From assembly GCF_963682185.1 (NCBI RefSeq), contig NZ_OY821667.1:3981501-4045500 (forward strand): a DNA stretch of 64,000 bases, in the 5' to 3' direction. The position numbers were made by a program, and so were the translations under genes. The notes under the pieces were generated by a model that worked only from the letters and a program-made list of their open reading frames with translations, was not told the DNA's origin and did not search any database. This DNA comes from an uncultured Cohaesibacter sp. GTDB taxonomy: Bacteria; Pseudomonadota; Alphaproteobacteria; Rhizobiales; Cohaesibacteraceae. Positions within the stretch are counted from its first letter, which is position 1. Each line of letters opens with the position of its first letter. This document shows positions 1-10,023 of the stretch, piece by piece.

Positions 1-213
1 TGTCGCCTCTCTGGCCGGCAATGCGTGGGCCAACAGTTGCAGCATATCGACAAGGGCGCCCTTTGCTTCCAATTCGGTGAGAACTTCGGGTATGGAGGCA
101 CTTGCGTGGGCCTCAAGCGATGTTTGCAAAACGACGTTTCCGGTTGCCAGCGCCTTTGCCGCAGGAATTTCTGGCAGTTTTTTCAAATCTGAAAATCGTG
201 TGCTGATCGTCAT
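1..213 (-). CDS. DUF6931-like protein, N-terminal part only (runs off the window)
   Basis: Reading frame open from an ATG at 213 to the window edge, giving 71 residues with no stop. An AGGAGG ribosome site lies 5-6 nt before the ATG. It starts 11 nt after the vgrG stop, so it is almost certainly in the same T6SS transcript. The visible protein is soluble and helical and contains LLAHALPAREA, which resembles the conserved 'LLPRREAVWW' segment I recall from the DUF6931 family; that family is often found next to T6SS genes. The function of the family is not established. An adaptor or chaperone for VgrG or its cargo is a guess from position only. Confidence 0.55.
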   Translation of the reverse strand, partial: MTISTRFSDLKKLPEIPAAKALATGNVVLQTSLEAHASASIPEVLTELEAKGALVDMLQLLAHALPAREAT

Positions 214-224
214 GTTGCCTCCTG

Positions 225-2351
225 CTAATTGATCATCGTCAAAGCGCCTTTGACGAGCAGCATTCCGGAAGATTTCACCTGCGTCATGCCTCCGCCTTCG
301 AGCTTCAACATGCCGCCGCCCTTGAGGGAGGCCTGGCCTTTGCCTTCCATCTTCAACTGGGCTCCGGCGGTGAATTTGGCAGTGGCCTTTGCCTTGAATT
401 CGATCTGGGTGGTAGAAATGGTGACCTTCGTCGGGGTCATCTCGATGGTCGAGCCACCGCATTTGAGCGTGATTCTGGATTTGGCCGTGATCTTCAGAGC
501 ATCTCCCACGTCGATATCGTAATTGTCTGAAATCTCGTCGGATTTGGCGCCAAGAACGTGGACGGATTGATTCTTGTCGACACGCAAATGATCTTCCCCG
601 CCGATGCCGGTCTTGCGCGTCTGGGCAACCGAAATATCTTCCTTGCCCTTGGCCACAGTGAAGCTGTGATCTCCTTCGCGGATGGTCTCGGTTTTTGTGC
701 CATGGATCGTCTGGGTGAAGGTGCCGCCCTTCTTATGTTCGAGCCCGACGGTTACCTCGGCATTGTTCTTGATGATCTGCTTATAGTCGCGCTCGGACTG
801 GAAACGGACAAACTCTGCGTTTTTCTTGTCTTCAAACACCAGCTCATTAAAGCCGCCACCGCCCTTGGAGGAGTTCGTCTTCAATCCGCTTTGTGTCTGA
901 TTGGCTGGTAGTTTGTAGGGCAGCTTGGTGTCGCCATTATAAACCATGCCGGTTACGATCGGGCGATCCGGATCGCCATCCTCGAACTGAACAACCACTT
1001 CCTGTCCCATGCGTGGCACGCCCACCATGCCCCAGCCCTTGCCGCTCCATGGAACTGTGGTGCGAATCCAGCATGAGGATTTGTCGTCCCTCTTACCCTC
1101 GCGATCCCAATGGAACTGAACCTTGATCCGGCCATATTCATCGGTCCAGATTTCTTCGCCCTTTTTGCCCACGACAACTGCGGTTTGAATGCCCGGATGA
1201 GGCGGGCGAGGCGTGATCTGTGGCGCGCGGAAGGCGACGCTGATAGGCTGAACTTCAAAGGAACATCTGTAGATATCGATGGTGTTCGTATGATCGAAGG
1301 TGAGGGTCGGGCCCAGAATTGCGTCGATAATTTCCCTGTCATCGATATCTGCATCAATCTGTAGCTGGTGGCTGGCGGAAAGAACGAGATATTCCGCATT
1401 TTCAGCCTTGCGAGGATGCTTTTTGAGCTTGAATTTCCCTCCTGCCATCATCTGCTGCACATTACACACGCCCATGGCCCGTTGGGCCTGAGCCGCGATG
1501 CCTTCAATCTTGACACGGGCGTGATGTTCGCCAAGACGAAGTTCTCTGTGGCGACCTGGATATTGATAGACTTCGTAAGACTTATATGGGTGCTTGCCGC
1601 GTGGCAGAGCTTTTACCGTTCGAAGGTCTGATTTCGGTTTCTCGAAATCATAGTCTTGCAGCGTAACCTTGCCGGACTGGATGCTCTCGCTCCCGCGCCA
1701 CTCAAAGATATGATCATCGGCGCGACGATAGTGTGGTTCACGAAAATAGAACTCGATCTCTGCATTGTCCTCAACTGCTTTATGCGTGCTTGCATCGTCA
1801 GCCAGAACAAGGGTCTCTTTCGACTTTTCGTGCGTGATGTAATAATAGATGCCTTCCTCTTCCATCAGGCGAGAGACGAAGGCAAAGTCCGTTTCCTGAT
1901 ATTGAACGCAATAGTCGCGCGGTTTGTAACTCTGCTTGGTTGAATCCTTGAGATCAGAGAAACCGTGCTGATTGAAGATCTCCTTGATGACATCGATGAC
2001 CGACTTGTCCTGAAAGACACGGCAGTCTGTCGTGCGTGTCAGGAACCATAGCCACGGGCGCACCTCAGCTCGAAAATACCCTCGGCCAGCGTGGGAGCCA
2101 AGATATTCCGCGGCGACACAGTGGCCTTGAAAATAGCGGATCTTGTTTTTCGGGGCATCGACTTCAAGGCGCATCCGCTCTCCAACAACCTTTTGCAGGT
2201 CCAGATCGATATCTGGAGACATGAACTCGATTGTCGTCTCGGTTATCCGGCTCAGTCCTTCGTCGATCTGGGCGCGCATCAAAAACCCCTTCAGGTTATT
2301 GGGCAATTCAAGGCGGACCTGACGGCCTTCCAAAATAGATTGACTTGCCAT
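225..2351 (-). CDS. vgrG: T6SS spike protein VgrG (TssI)
   Basis: Trimeric needle-tip protein that sits on the Hcp tube and punctures target membranes. The 708-residue product has the usual order: gp27-like hub (about 1-370), gp5-like OB domain (the GRIKVQFHWDREGK and CWIRTT...W.G.GWG segments), then a Lys/Gly-rich repeat tail typical of the beta-helical needle. No extra C-terminal enzymatic domain follows, so effectors are probably carried non-covalently. The frame can extend five codons to a GTG at 2366. I prefer the ATG at 2351 because GAAAGGT sits 6-8 nt before it. It lies between a 104-residue unknown gene and the DUF6931-like gene, in line with the T6SS operon. Confidence 0.95.
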   Translation of the reverse strand: MASQSILEGRQVRLELPNNLKGFLMRAQIDEGLSRITETTIEFMSPDIDLDLQKVVGERMRLEVDAPKNKIRYFQGHCVAAEYLGSHAGRGYFRAEVRPWLWFLTRTTDCRVFQDKSVIDVIKEIFNQHGFSDLKDSTKQSYKPRDYCVQYQETDFAFVSRLMEEEGIYYYITHEKSKETLVLADDASTHKAVEDNAEIEFYFREPHYRRADDHIFEWRGSESIQSGKVTLQDYDFEKPKSDLRTVKALPRGKHPYKSYEVYQYPGRHRELRLGEHHARVKIEGIAAQAQRAMGVCNVQQMMAGGKFKLKKHPRKAENAEYLVLSASHQLQIDADIDDREIIDAILGPTLTFDHTNTIDIYRCSFEVQPISVAFRAPQITPRPPHPGIQTAVVVGKKGEEIWTDEYGRIKVQFHWDREGKRDDKSSCWIRTTVPWSGKGWGMVGVPRMGQEVVVQFEDGDPDRPIVTGMVYNGDTKLPYKLPANQTQSGLKTNSSKGGGGFNELVFEDKKNAEFVRFQSERDYKQIIKNNAEVTVGLEHKKGGTFTQTIHGTKTETIREGDHSFTVAKGKEDISVAQTRKTGIGGEDHLRVDKNQSVHVLGAKSDEISDNYDIDVGDALKITAKSRITLKCGGSTIEMTPTKVTISTTQIEFKAKATAKFTAGAQLKMEGKGQASLKGGGMLKLEGGGMTQVKSSGMLLVKGALTMIN

Positions 2352-2381
2352 TATTTTACCTTTCACCGTTTGAAAGAAGGG

Positions 2382-2696
2382 TCATGCGCTTTGCGAATAG
2401 TCGACAAGGACGAGTTGGCCCTCGCGCTTCAGGCGATCGATAATACCGGTGTGAATGGCCCACAGATCGGCAATGTCTATGCCGCCAGAGGGCAGGGAGG
2501 CCATCTCGAACTTACTTGCAAACCGGACACAATAAACAGGCGTTGGGTAAGGCTCTTCCGCTGATAACAATGCAGCGAGATGCTGGTCACCCTCGATAAG
2601 CCAATAGCCCTCATCAAGCTGCGCTATAAGGATGGAGGCGGCTCCATTTTCGCTGACGGTCTGGTCCGGGGTGGTGTTATCTCCATCACGCATCAT
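2382..2696 (-). CDS. Small hypothetical protein in the T6SS operon
   Basis: A 104-residue soluble protein whose ATG overlaps the stop of the preceding sheath-fusion gene (ATGA at 2693-2696), so translation of the two is probably coupled. The frame ends 30 nt before the vgrG start. The sequence is acidic at the N terminus and has no signal peptide or membrane segment. I do not recognise a family. A short central stretch (IAQLDEGYWLIEGDQHLAAL) is followed by ADLWAIHTGIIDRL, and the protein may be a small alpha/beta fold. Its placement between a sheath protein and VgrG suggests a chaperone or adaptor, but that is inference from position alone. Confidence 0.75.
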   Translation of the reverse strand: MMRDGDNTTPDQTVSENGAASILIAQLDEGYWLIEGDQHLAALLSAEEPYPTPVYCVRFASKFEMASLPSGGIDIADLWAIHTGIIDRLKREGQLVLVDYSQSA

Positions 2697-5620
2697 AGCC
2701 CCTCCAGAAGTGCTGCCAGCTCGGCATCGAGATCTTCTTCGTCGTCGTCCGAAGACGTCGTGTCATCTGTTTCATCATCGAACTCAGCCAACAGGCTATC
2801 CAGATCCATATCATCGTCGCTGTCCGGGTCATCGTCGGTAAGCGCGTCGCTATCGTCAGCGGTCAGATCGAGATCCAGCCCGAGATCATCGTCTCCAGTG
2901 CCTGAGGTCTCTGGCGCCAAATCTTCATTTTCAGTTATGGTGTCTTCATCGGATTTCGATAGCGCGGCCGAAAAACTGAGGGTTGTATCACCTGTTGCAT
3001 TGGCAGGCGTCGTGATGGAAGCCCAGGGGCCTGCGAGCATCGAGCCATTCAATGCCTGAAAGGAGCCTTGTCGCACTTCGTTGCGGCCCTTGATGGACAG
3101 CAGCGGGATGAAGCCGCGTGTCACGACGTCGGCCATTGTACGCGTGTTCAGAAGGCGTTCCGTGCAGGGCAAGGCGATCTGGTCGCCATACTGATCATTC
3201 ATGGTATGGACTGGCATGTCATCCAGAGACATGATCTTGCCAAGTTCAAATGACTTGCCCATGCTGCTCACGGTCTTTGCCATCAGGATTGCTGATAGAA
3301 TGACGGGATTGGCCCAGAGCATGCCTTTCAAGCCACTGCGAAGGGTGAATTCTTCAAAATCGAAAGGGTCTACCGGTTCGGTTTTGCGTCCATACGGCAA
3401 CCGCAATAAAAAGCGCGGCGAGGCAAGGCCGACATAGGTCGCTTCCGGTAGCGCGCGCATGGCGTCCCATGATTTGGCTGTTGCCGGATGACGATCCTCT
3501 TTAGATATTTCAAGAAACTTCGGTGAGATGGCCGAAACAAACGGGGCTTTCATCCATGCGGAAATCTTTGCCATACGGGCAAGAAGCTCCGCGTGGGGTG
3601 GGGTTTCCTCAAAGCTGTAAAGCCCGAAAATGGCAGACAGGTGGCCCTGTGCCTCATCAAGGCGCGGCTCTTCGGCCAGCATCCGGAAGAGACCACATTC
3701 AGACAACTCATCCTGAGCGGACAGATCCGCAGCCCATTCTTCGGCTGAGACATCATAGAGAACAATCTCGAGCGAAGCGTCGGTTTCGACCCGTCTGGCA
3801 AGCAAGTCAAGCGAACGCCAGGTTGACTCGACGGCCTGAAAATCCGGATGATGCAAAATGGCTCTCATGACACCTGACAAGGCGTTGTCGATGGCCGCAA
3901 GATAGCTTTGTTGATCAGGGTCTGCGGCCGCCTTCACATAAGGAGAAACCACTCGATTGATAAGGTCTTCTGCTGGTGTTGCTGTGACTGTAATGCCTTC
4001 TTCATCACCGATCAGACGCTGGAAATCGCCGAGTTTCCTGTTGGCCGGCACGGAACTGCCCTTGGCTCTGGTCCGTGGCAAATGTTCGATATTGATTGGT
4101 TCGACAGAGAGGTCCCTCAGTTTGGAAAGGGACGAAGCGGTGCCAGCGGCGACGCTTTGGCGAAGGGAAGACAGCTCTTCGAAAATTGACACATTTTCAT
4201 AGAGTTCATCGGGGTGAAGGTCATCAAGACTGTTTAACTTGACTTCGATGCCTGCACCATCCTTGCCCAAAGGCAAAAGCAGCGTGGTCGCAAATCTGGC
4301 TATGATGGTGTCTAGATTGTCGACATCAAGTTTGATCGGTTTGCGATTAGCGAGATCATCGCCCGTTGCCAAATCCCCACGGTTGGCGCGCCCAGTAAAA
4401 TCACCCAAAAGCGCTATGCGGAATTTGGGTCGCGAAGCATTAATATCTTGGGGTTGGTCAAGGGAAAGAATGCCAAAGGGCTCTGTGATCGTTGGTTCGT
4501 CTTCGCTCTCTTCCTCTTCATCATCACGATCTAGCAGGAGCGTTTCCAGCTCGTCAGGCTGATCATCCTCCTCTGCGTCTTGCTCTTCAATCAGCCCATC
4601 GAGATTCAACTCACTGTCCTGAGAGATGGCCTCATCCAAGTCGAATGAGGCGCTTTCTGTCGTTGTATCACCATCTGCTTCCAGATCAGAAAAGCCTGCC
4701 TCTGTATCGTCGGCGTCAGGTGCGTCTTCGTCAGCAAGCAATAAATCAAGATCCAGATCTCCATCGGAAGTCAGGCCAAGATCTTGCTGTTCTCCGCTCT
4801 CGCCTTCGTCGCGCCCTGCCAGAAGACTGCTGAAGGCGATATCCTTTTCGTCGTCATCTACTTCTGGCTCGGTCTGATGTGAGCGCAACGCATCGAATAC
4901 AGCCTCGGTCGGGTCTTCTTCTTCCATGGATGGGGCGGCTGATGAGGATAGCAGGCTTTCAAACGCGGCGAGCCTCTCGTCTGGCTTTTCCTGAAGGTCG
5001 GGTCTAGGGATATCGCGCAGGCTATCGAGGGCGTCCCCTGTTGTATCTTCTTCTGCCGCCATTTCCGTGTTGGTTGCTACTTGCCTCAAACTTTCAATGG
5101 CTTCTGCATGGTTTTGAGGCGTGGCGGAAGTGTCTCCCGCTGACGCGAGAATAGCGGTGAGCGCCTGAGGATCGGCTATCAGCTTGGCAATAAGATCTTC
5201 TGCTCCCGTCTTGCCGTCCATATAAGTGGCGAGATGAGAAAGCCGGGTTCTTGCTTCAAGCAGCTTGTTCAGGGGAGCGACCTTTTTTGCAATTGCGGAT
5301 GGAGAAAAATCCTCCATGCTTTCGAACGAAAGATCGATGTTCAGATTGCCGTCACCAGTCAGGGTGTTTGGCACCGAGAAGGCCGCTCTCGGGCGAAGTG
5401 CTTTCATGCGCTCATCGAAATTATCGAAATCAATTTCCAGAAATTTGCGATCAGCAACGCCTGGGAGGGAAGCTTCGGATTTTCCGGAAAGATCTGACAT
5501 GACCCCCATGACAAACGGAAGCTGGACTTTCTTTTCGGCTCCATAGAGCTCTACGTCATATTCGATCTGTACCCGAGGCGCCCTGTTGCGCGCGACGAAC
5601 TTCTGTCCGCTTTTTGACAT
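2693..5620 (-). CDS. T6SS sheath-like fusion: TssB-like + acidic linker + second small domain + TssC-like + acidic tail
   Basis: A 975-residue protein. Residues 1-162 closely match the TssB encoded at 16406-16924, sharing RNRAPRVQIEYDVELYGAEK and DLSGKSE. Residues 163-378 are a long Asp/Glu-rich linker. Residues 398-505 begin with RIALLGDFTGRANRG, a second small-subunit-like fold. Residues 551-870 match TssC (AILHHPDFQAVESTWRSLD; PRFLLRLPYG..TEPVDPF.FEE). Residues 890-975 are again extremely acidic. The start has an AGGGACGG ribosome site. A canonical tssB-tssC pair exists 11 kb upstream, so this is an additional sheath-type protein. Rhizobial and Agrobacterium clusters carry a second TssC-like protein (ImpC/ImpD; TssC40/TssC41), and this may be a fused form of that arrangement. 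Its role could be sheath capping, baseplate binding or regulation of assembly; none is shown by the sequence. Confidence 0.85.
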   Translation of the reverse strand: MSKSGQKFVARNRAPRVQIEYDVELYGAEKKVQLPFVMGVMSDLSGKSEASLPGVADRKFLEIDFDNFDERMKALRPRAAFSVPNTLTGDGNLNIDLSFESMEDFSPSAIAKKVAPLNKLLEARTRLSHLATYMDGKTGAEDLIAKLIADPQALTAILASAGDTSATPQNHAEAIESLRQVATNTEMAAEEDTTGDALDSLRDIPRPDLQEKPDERLAAFESLLSSSAAPSMEEEDPTEAVFDALRSHQTEPEVDDDEKDIAFSSLLAGRDEGESGEQQDLGLTSDGDLDLDLLLADEDAPDADDTEAGFSDLEADGDTTTESASFDLDEAISQDSELNLDGLIEEQDAEEDDQPDELETLLLDRDDEEEESEDEPTITEPFGILSLDQPQDINASRPKFRIALLGDFTGRANRGDLATGDDLANRKPIKLDVDNLDTIIARFATTLLLPLGKDGAGIEVKLNSLDDLHPDELYENVSIFEELSSLRQSVAAGTASSLSKLRDLSVEPINIEHLPRTRAKGSSVPANRKLGDFQRLIGDEEGITVTATPAEDLINRVVSPYVKAAADPDQQSYLAAIDNALSGVMRAILHHPDFQAVESTWRSLDLLARRVETDASLEIVLYDVSAEEWAADLSAQDELSECGLFRMLAEEPRLDEAQGHLSAIFGLYSFEETPPHAELLARMAKISAWMKAPFVSAISPKFLEISKEDRHPATAKSWDAMRALPEATYVGLASPRFLLRLPYGRKTEPVDPFDFEEFTLRSGLKGMLWANPVILSAILMAKTVSSMGKSFELGKIMSLDDMPVHTMNDQYGDQIALPCTERLLNTRTMADVVTRGFIPLLSIKGRNEVRQGSFQALNGSMLAGPWASITTPANATGDTTLSFSAALSKSDEDTITENEDLAPETSGTGDDDLGLDLDLTADDSDALTDDDPDSDDDMDLDSLLAEFDDETDDTTSSDDDEEDLDAELAALLEGL

Positions 5621-5644
5621 TGAACCGTCCCTAACTTGGCTGAT

Positions 5645-5673
5645 GGCGTGCCGGCTTGTCTGCCGAGCACGCC
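5645..5673 (-). other. Strong hairpin in the leader of the sheath-fusion gene
   Basis: GGCGTGC pairs with GCACGCC, and an inner CGGC pairs with GCCG, separated by one bulged base. It lies 25-53 nt before the ATG at 5620 and has no T-tract. It could slow transcript decay or modulate translation; either is inference. Confidence 0.5.
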
Positions 5674-5870
5674 CTGTTGCCTTGTTAGTGCTCGCAAAAG
5701 CGGGAGAGGTTCGAAGGAGAGGAAAAAAACTTAGAGGCGGTAATCAGGGAGAGGATATTTGGAGCATCAAGCGTAACTGGCCGAGACGTGCCGCCTCGAC
5801 CAGACCATCTTGGAGGCTGACCACCCGGAATAGACAATGGTTTTGTTGTCCCGGTAGTAAGCCTGGATAT

Positions 5871-7115
5871 TTAAGCCTTGGCGGTCTTTTCGAGCTCTTT
5901 TTGAGCAACCTCAAACTGCTTTTTGGCTTCCATGGAAAGATTTATAACCTGATTGATGCTCCCTACTTCTGAGGATATGGCAACCTTGGTGAGCGAAATT
6001 GTGCCATCCACCAACTTGATCCATCTCGAGCCGTTTTTAGAAAGATCTTTAACGGCGGGCCCCAATTCACTATCCAGCTTTTTCTCTGCGGTTTCGATCC
6101 GCGTATAGTCTGCTGGAATTGTTCGCAAGAGTTTATCAACGGTCTTCGCAGAGGCATCCAGAACCTTGTTCAATTGCTTTACTTTATTTTCCAGCTTTTT
6201 GAACTCTTTGCTCTCTGCTTTTACCGACTTCAATTTCTTCTCGTAGCCTTCAACCTTTTTGGAAATTTTTGATTGCTTGTCGAGAATATCATTGAGCTTA
6301 ATTCCTGATTCTGACGTTCTCGCCTTCAGATTTGAGAGCTTTTCTTCAAAACTATTAAAATTGCCTTCGATGGACGAGATCGTTCTGGGATCTTTGTCCA
6401 AGATATGTTTGATGAATACCTTCTTTAGTTCTTCTTTGTTTATCTTTTCCCTTGAGAGTTTTTGATATTCGGACTGTAAGGCTTTGATATCCTTCTCAAG
6501 TTTGTCCTGGTCCACTTCAATCTTCGAATATATTTTTGATACTGTCTCAGATAGCTTTACGACATCTGTGTAAGCGCCGTGAAGAGCATGCAGAAGGGCG
6601 GGAATACCCGCGCCGTGGCTGGCAACAGTAGCCGCGACAGATCCAACGACTTCAAAACCGCGGGCCACCACTTTCATCGTAGAGGAGGTAATTGCTACAA
6701 CCGCCTTGAAACGAAAAGCTTTGGCTTCTTTCTGGGCTTTTGCTCTTTTTGTCAGAATGTCATTGGCTACACGCTGCAGAGCAGCCTCGGCATTTTTGGC
6801 CGTTGATTTGACTTCTGCGTCCCATTTGCTCTGGGCCTTGGGAAGCGAAATGACTTTTTGGCTTACGCCCTGATCTAGGGTTTTCAGAAGATAGCCGAGT
6901 TCCGAGGCCACTTTGAGAAAAATCGGCTTCGTCTTGTCTCGGATTTTCTGTAGATTAACAGCATCCTTTTTGAAAGTGTCGGCGTCGTTCTTGTTCGCAA
7001 AGTCAAGGGAATAGGTAATGGCGATATTTTTCGAAACTTCTATATATTTTGGCGGATAGATCTTGGTTATCGCGCCGTGGAGCTTCTGGCTTTGTAACTC
7101 AATAGGGGTGCCCAT
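5871..7115 (-). CDS. Unknown 414-residue helical protein in the T6SS cluster (possible cargo)
   Basis: I do not recognise a family. The protein is Lys/Glu/Ser-rich and almost all helix. Residues about 130-185 hold a weakly hydrophobic, Ala/Val/Gly-rich stretch (VVAITSSTMKVVARGFEVVG, then ATVASHGAGIPALLHALHG). Residues about 190-335 look like long coiled coils, and a C-terminal helix follows. There is no signal peptide and no Cys. It sits between clpV and the sheath-fusion gene with unusually wide gaps (182 and 250 nt), whereas its neighbours overlap or nearly touch. Its DNA is visibly more AT-rich than the flanking tss genes, which suggests later acquisition. A pore-forming or membrane-active T6SS effector would fit the hydrophobic hairpin plus coiled coils. 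A structural accessory protein is the alternative. Confidence 0.8.
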   Translation of the reverse strand: MGTPIELQSQKLHGAITKIYPPKYIEVSKNIAITYSLDFANKNDADTFKKDAVNLQKIRDKTKPIFLKVASELGYLLKTLDQGVSQKVISLPKAQSKWDAEVKSTAKNAEAALQRVANDILTKRAKAQKEAKAFRFKAVVAITSSTMKVVARGFEVVGSVAATVASHGAGIPALLHALHGAYTDVVKLSETVSKIYSKIEVDQDKLEKDIKALQSEYQKLSREKINKEELKKVFIKHILDKDPRTISSIEGNFNSFEEKLSNLKARTSESGIKLNDILDKQSKISKKVEGYEKKLKSVKAESKEFKKLENKVKQLNKVLDASAKTVDKLLRTIPADYTRIETAEKKLDSELGPAVKDLSKNGSRWIKLVDGTISLTKVAISSEVGSINQVINLSMEAKKQFEVAQKELEKTAKA

Positions 7116-7297
7116 TCGGAAGGTCTCCTCTAGGTATCTCGCATCAGGTTCCTGCTCATAGAAGGAGCAACCCGATGAGCAATGAACTCTTGTTTGGTTT
7201 GGCTAGCGTGTGGTGCTTTTAGGTTCTTCGGTTTGTCGAAATAGTTCATCGGAACCGCGAAGATGTGGTCGAATTTTTTGCGAGATTGCCTATTGCG

Positions 7298-10000
7298 TTA
7301 TGAGAAAGCGTAGGAAAATTCACCCTTGGCAACGTCAACATTCACTTGTGTAACGCTTTCCCCATCCACCATTCTTTTGAGGAATTCGGTGGAAATTGCA
7401 GGAAGCATCGTGTTGGTGATGATGGCATCAATCATGCGGCCTCCGCTTTCCAGCTCCTGACAGCGCGAAACAATCGTCTCGATCACAGCGTCGGAATAAG
7501 TGAACGGTACCCCATAGGTGTCCTGCACCCGCTTGCGAATGCGTTCCAGTTGAAGGTCGGTGATCTTGCCAATCATCTCGGGGCTAAGCGGGTAATAGGG
7601 AATGGTGACCATGCGTCCCAGAAGGGCTGGTGGGAATACCTTGAGAAGAGGGTCGCGCAGGGCTTTGCTCATGCCATCAGGGTCTGGCATCAACTCAGGA
7701 TCGGCGCATAGATCCATGATCACTTCGGAACCGACATTGGACGTGAGCAAGATGAGCGTGTTTCTGAAATCGATCATCCGGCCTTCACCATCTTCCATGA
7801 AGCCTTTATCGAAGACCTGAAAAAAGATTTCGTGGACGTCCGGATGGGCCTTTTCGACCTCGTCCAGCAAAACGACAGAGTAAGGCTTGCGACGCACGGC
7901 TTCTGTTAGCACGCCACCTTCGCCATAACCGACATAGCCCGGAGGCGCGCCCTTGAGGCTGGAAACTGTATGGGCTTCCTGAAATTCTGACATGTTGATG
8001 GTGATGACATTCTGCTCGCCACCATAAAGCACGTCGGCCAACGCCAATGCCGTCTCTGTTTTGCCGACGCCGGAGGTTCCCGCCAGCATGAAAACACCGA
8101 TCGGTTTGGAGGGATTGTCAAGACCGGCTCTGGAGGCTTTGACACGGGATGTAATCATCTCCATGGCATGGTCCTGACCGATCACCCGTTTGGATAGATG
8201 TGTTGCAAGATCAAGAACCGTGCGGATTTCATCCTTCACCATCCGCCCGACCGGTATTCCGGTCCAATCGGCAACCACAGACCCGACAGCCTGTGCATCA
8301 ACGATAGGCAGGATGAGGGGAGCCTCTCCCTGCAATTCTGAGAGCACAGTTTGTTTTTCCAGCAGCAATGCGCGTGTTTCTTCACGCGTTGCAGCATCGT
8401 CTGCAGAGGGCTCCGTCTCGTCTTGTGCATCGTCGATAGTGTCGACAGGCAGGCCGGATGTCCTTAATTTAGCCCGCAACGCGAGGATTTCTTCAACGAG
8501 CGCTTTTTCAGCGTCCCAACGCTCTGTCAGGGTTTCAAGACGTTTGGTTGCAGCCTCCAGATCTTTGGTTGCGCGTTCACGCCTTTCCGCCACATGTAGA
8601 CCGGCAGCCTCATCACGGCTAATGATGTCCAACTCGGTCTGGAGGGCCTCGATATGTCGTTGGCAAGTATCAACGGGTGCGGGCACGGCATGAAGACTGA
8701 TGGCTACACGGGCGCAGGCGGTATCCAGTACGCTGACGGATTTGTCAGGTAGCTGCCTTGCCGGGATATAGCGAGCGGACAATTTGACGGCTGCTTCCAG
8801 GGCTTCGTCCAGAATTTGCACCTGGTGATGTTTCTCCAGCATCGCTGCCGTGCAACGCATCATGAGAATGGCGCGCGTCTCATCCGGCTCATCGACTTGC
8901 ACCACTTGGAAGCGGCGGGTTAAAGCAGGGTCTTTCTCGATATGCTTCTTATATTCCGCCCATGTGGTTGCGCCTATCGTTCGCAAGGTGCCGCGCGCCA
9001 GAGCAGGCTTGAGCAAATTGGCTGCATCGCCCGTTCCTGCCGCGCCTCCCGCGCCAACAAGCGTATGTGTTTCATCAACGAACATGATGATCGGTTTGGG
9101 GCTGGCCTGAACCTCTTCAATCACGCTTTTGAGGCGATTTTCAAACTCCCCCTTCATGGATGCGCCTGCCTGAAGAAGCCCGACATCAAGCGAGAGCACG
9201 CGTGCATCACGAAGAGAGGCGGGCACATCACCGCGCGCAATGCGCAGGGCAAATCCCTCGACAACCGCCGTTTTGCCGACGCCCGCTTCGCCGGTCAGAA
9301 TTGGGTTATTTTGCCTACGTCGCATCAGCACATCAATGATCTGACGGATTTCTTCATCCCGCCCTACGATTGGATCGATTTCGCCTTGCTGCGCCTTTTC
9401 TGTCAGATCGCTGCAAAACTGAGAGAGAGCATTGCCGCCACCCAATTGGGCCGGGAGTGCATCCGAAGACACACCCGGTTGCGCTCCATGGTCACCGCTT
9501 TTGTCGGTTGCCGACATTCTGGCCTCGGGTGACTGAGCAAGGATGTCCTCGTGATGGTTTGAGAAGTCATCGACATCAACCTTGCTGAATTGCGGTGAAA
9601 TCGCTTCCATGAGGCGCCTGAGATTGGGAGTCTTCAGGATGCCGAATAGTAAATGCCCCGTACGCACTTGCGGTGCCCCGAACATCAGGGATGTATAGAC
9701 CCATGCCCGCTCTACTGCGTCCTCAAGATGAGGGGATAGGTCGGAAATGGATGTGGCCCCGCGCGGCAGACTGTCAAGGGTTCGCACGATATCGGCAGCC
9801 ACCCGTGCTGGCTCCAGCTCATAATGTTTAATCAGGTGGTGCAAGTCGCTGTCTTGCAGCTGCAAGATCTGGTGAATCCAATGGACCAGTTCGACATAGG
9901 GATTGCCTCGCATCTTGCAAAAAACCGTGGCGCTTTCTATGGATTGAAACCCCAACTGGTTTAATTTGCCAAACAGAGCCACGCGACTGATTTCCGACAT
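7298..10000 (-). CDS. clpV: T6SS sheath-recycling AAA+ ATPase ClpV (TssH)
   Basis: Hexameric unfoldase that disassembles contracted TssB/TssC sheaths. The 900-residue product has the ClpV N-terminal domain, a first AAA module with Walker A GEAGVGKT, a middle coiled-coil domain, and a second AAA module with GTSGVGKTE and Walker [12 protein letters not shown]. The first Walker B region reads FVDETHTL, where DEIH is commoner. The frame extends nine codons to 10027 and would then overlap tssG. I prefer the ATG at 10000 because AGGAAAG lies just upstream and [14 protein letters not shown] is the usual ClpV start. It follows tssG, as is normal in these clusters. Confidence 0.96.
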   Translation of the reverse strand: MSEISRVALFGKLNQLGFQSIESATVFCKMRGNPYVELVHWIHQILQLQDSDLHHLIKHYELEPARVAADIVRTLDSLPRGATSISDLSPHLEDAVERAWVYTSLMFGAPQVRTGHLLFGILKTPNLRRLMEAISPQFSKVDVDDFSNHHEDILAQSPEARMSATDKSGDHGAQPGVSSDALPAQLGGGNALSQFCSDLTEKAQQGEIDPIVGRDEEIRQIIDVLMRRRQNNPILTGEAGVGKTAVVEGFALRIARGDVPASLRDARVLSLDVGLLQAGASMKGEFENRLKSVIEEVQASPKPIIMFVDETHTLVGAGGAAGTGDAANLLKPALARGTLRTIGATTWAEYKKHIEKDPALTRRFQVVQVDEPDETRAILMMRCTAAMLEKHHQVQILDEALEAAVKLSARYIPARQLPDKSVSVLDTACARVAISLHAVPAPVDTCQRHIEALQTELDIISRDEAAGLHVAERRERATKDLEAATKRLETLTERWDAEKALVEEILALRAKLRTSGLPVDTIDDAQDETEPSADDAATREETRALLLEKQTVLSELQGEAPLILPIVDAQAVGSVVADWTGIPVGRMVKDEIRTVLDLATHLSKRVIGQDHAMEMITSRVKASRAGLDNPSKPIGVFMLAGTSGVGKTETALALADVLYGGEQNVITINMSEFQEAHTVSSLKGAPPGYVGYGEGGVLTEAVRRKPYSVVLLDEVEKAHPDVHEIFFQVFDKGFMEDGEGRMIDFRNTLILLTSNVGSEVIMDLCADPELMPDPDGMSKALRDPLLKVFPPALLGRMVTIPYYPLSPEMIGKITDLQLERIRKRVQDTYGVPFTYSDAVIETIVSRCQELESGGRMIDAIITNTMLPAISTEFLKRMVDGESVTQVNVDVAKGEFSYAFS

Positions 10001-10023
10001 TGCTTCTTTCCTATGTGACAGGG

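Noticed and set aside
5829-5858. A possible terminator after the 414-residue gene (GACAA/TTGTC with flanking CCGG/CCGG)
   Set aside because: The stem is interrupted by unpaired bases and has no T-tract, so I could not support terminator function.
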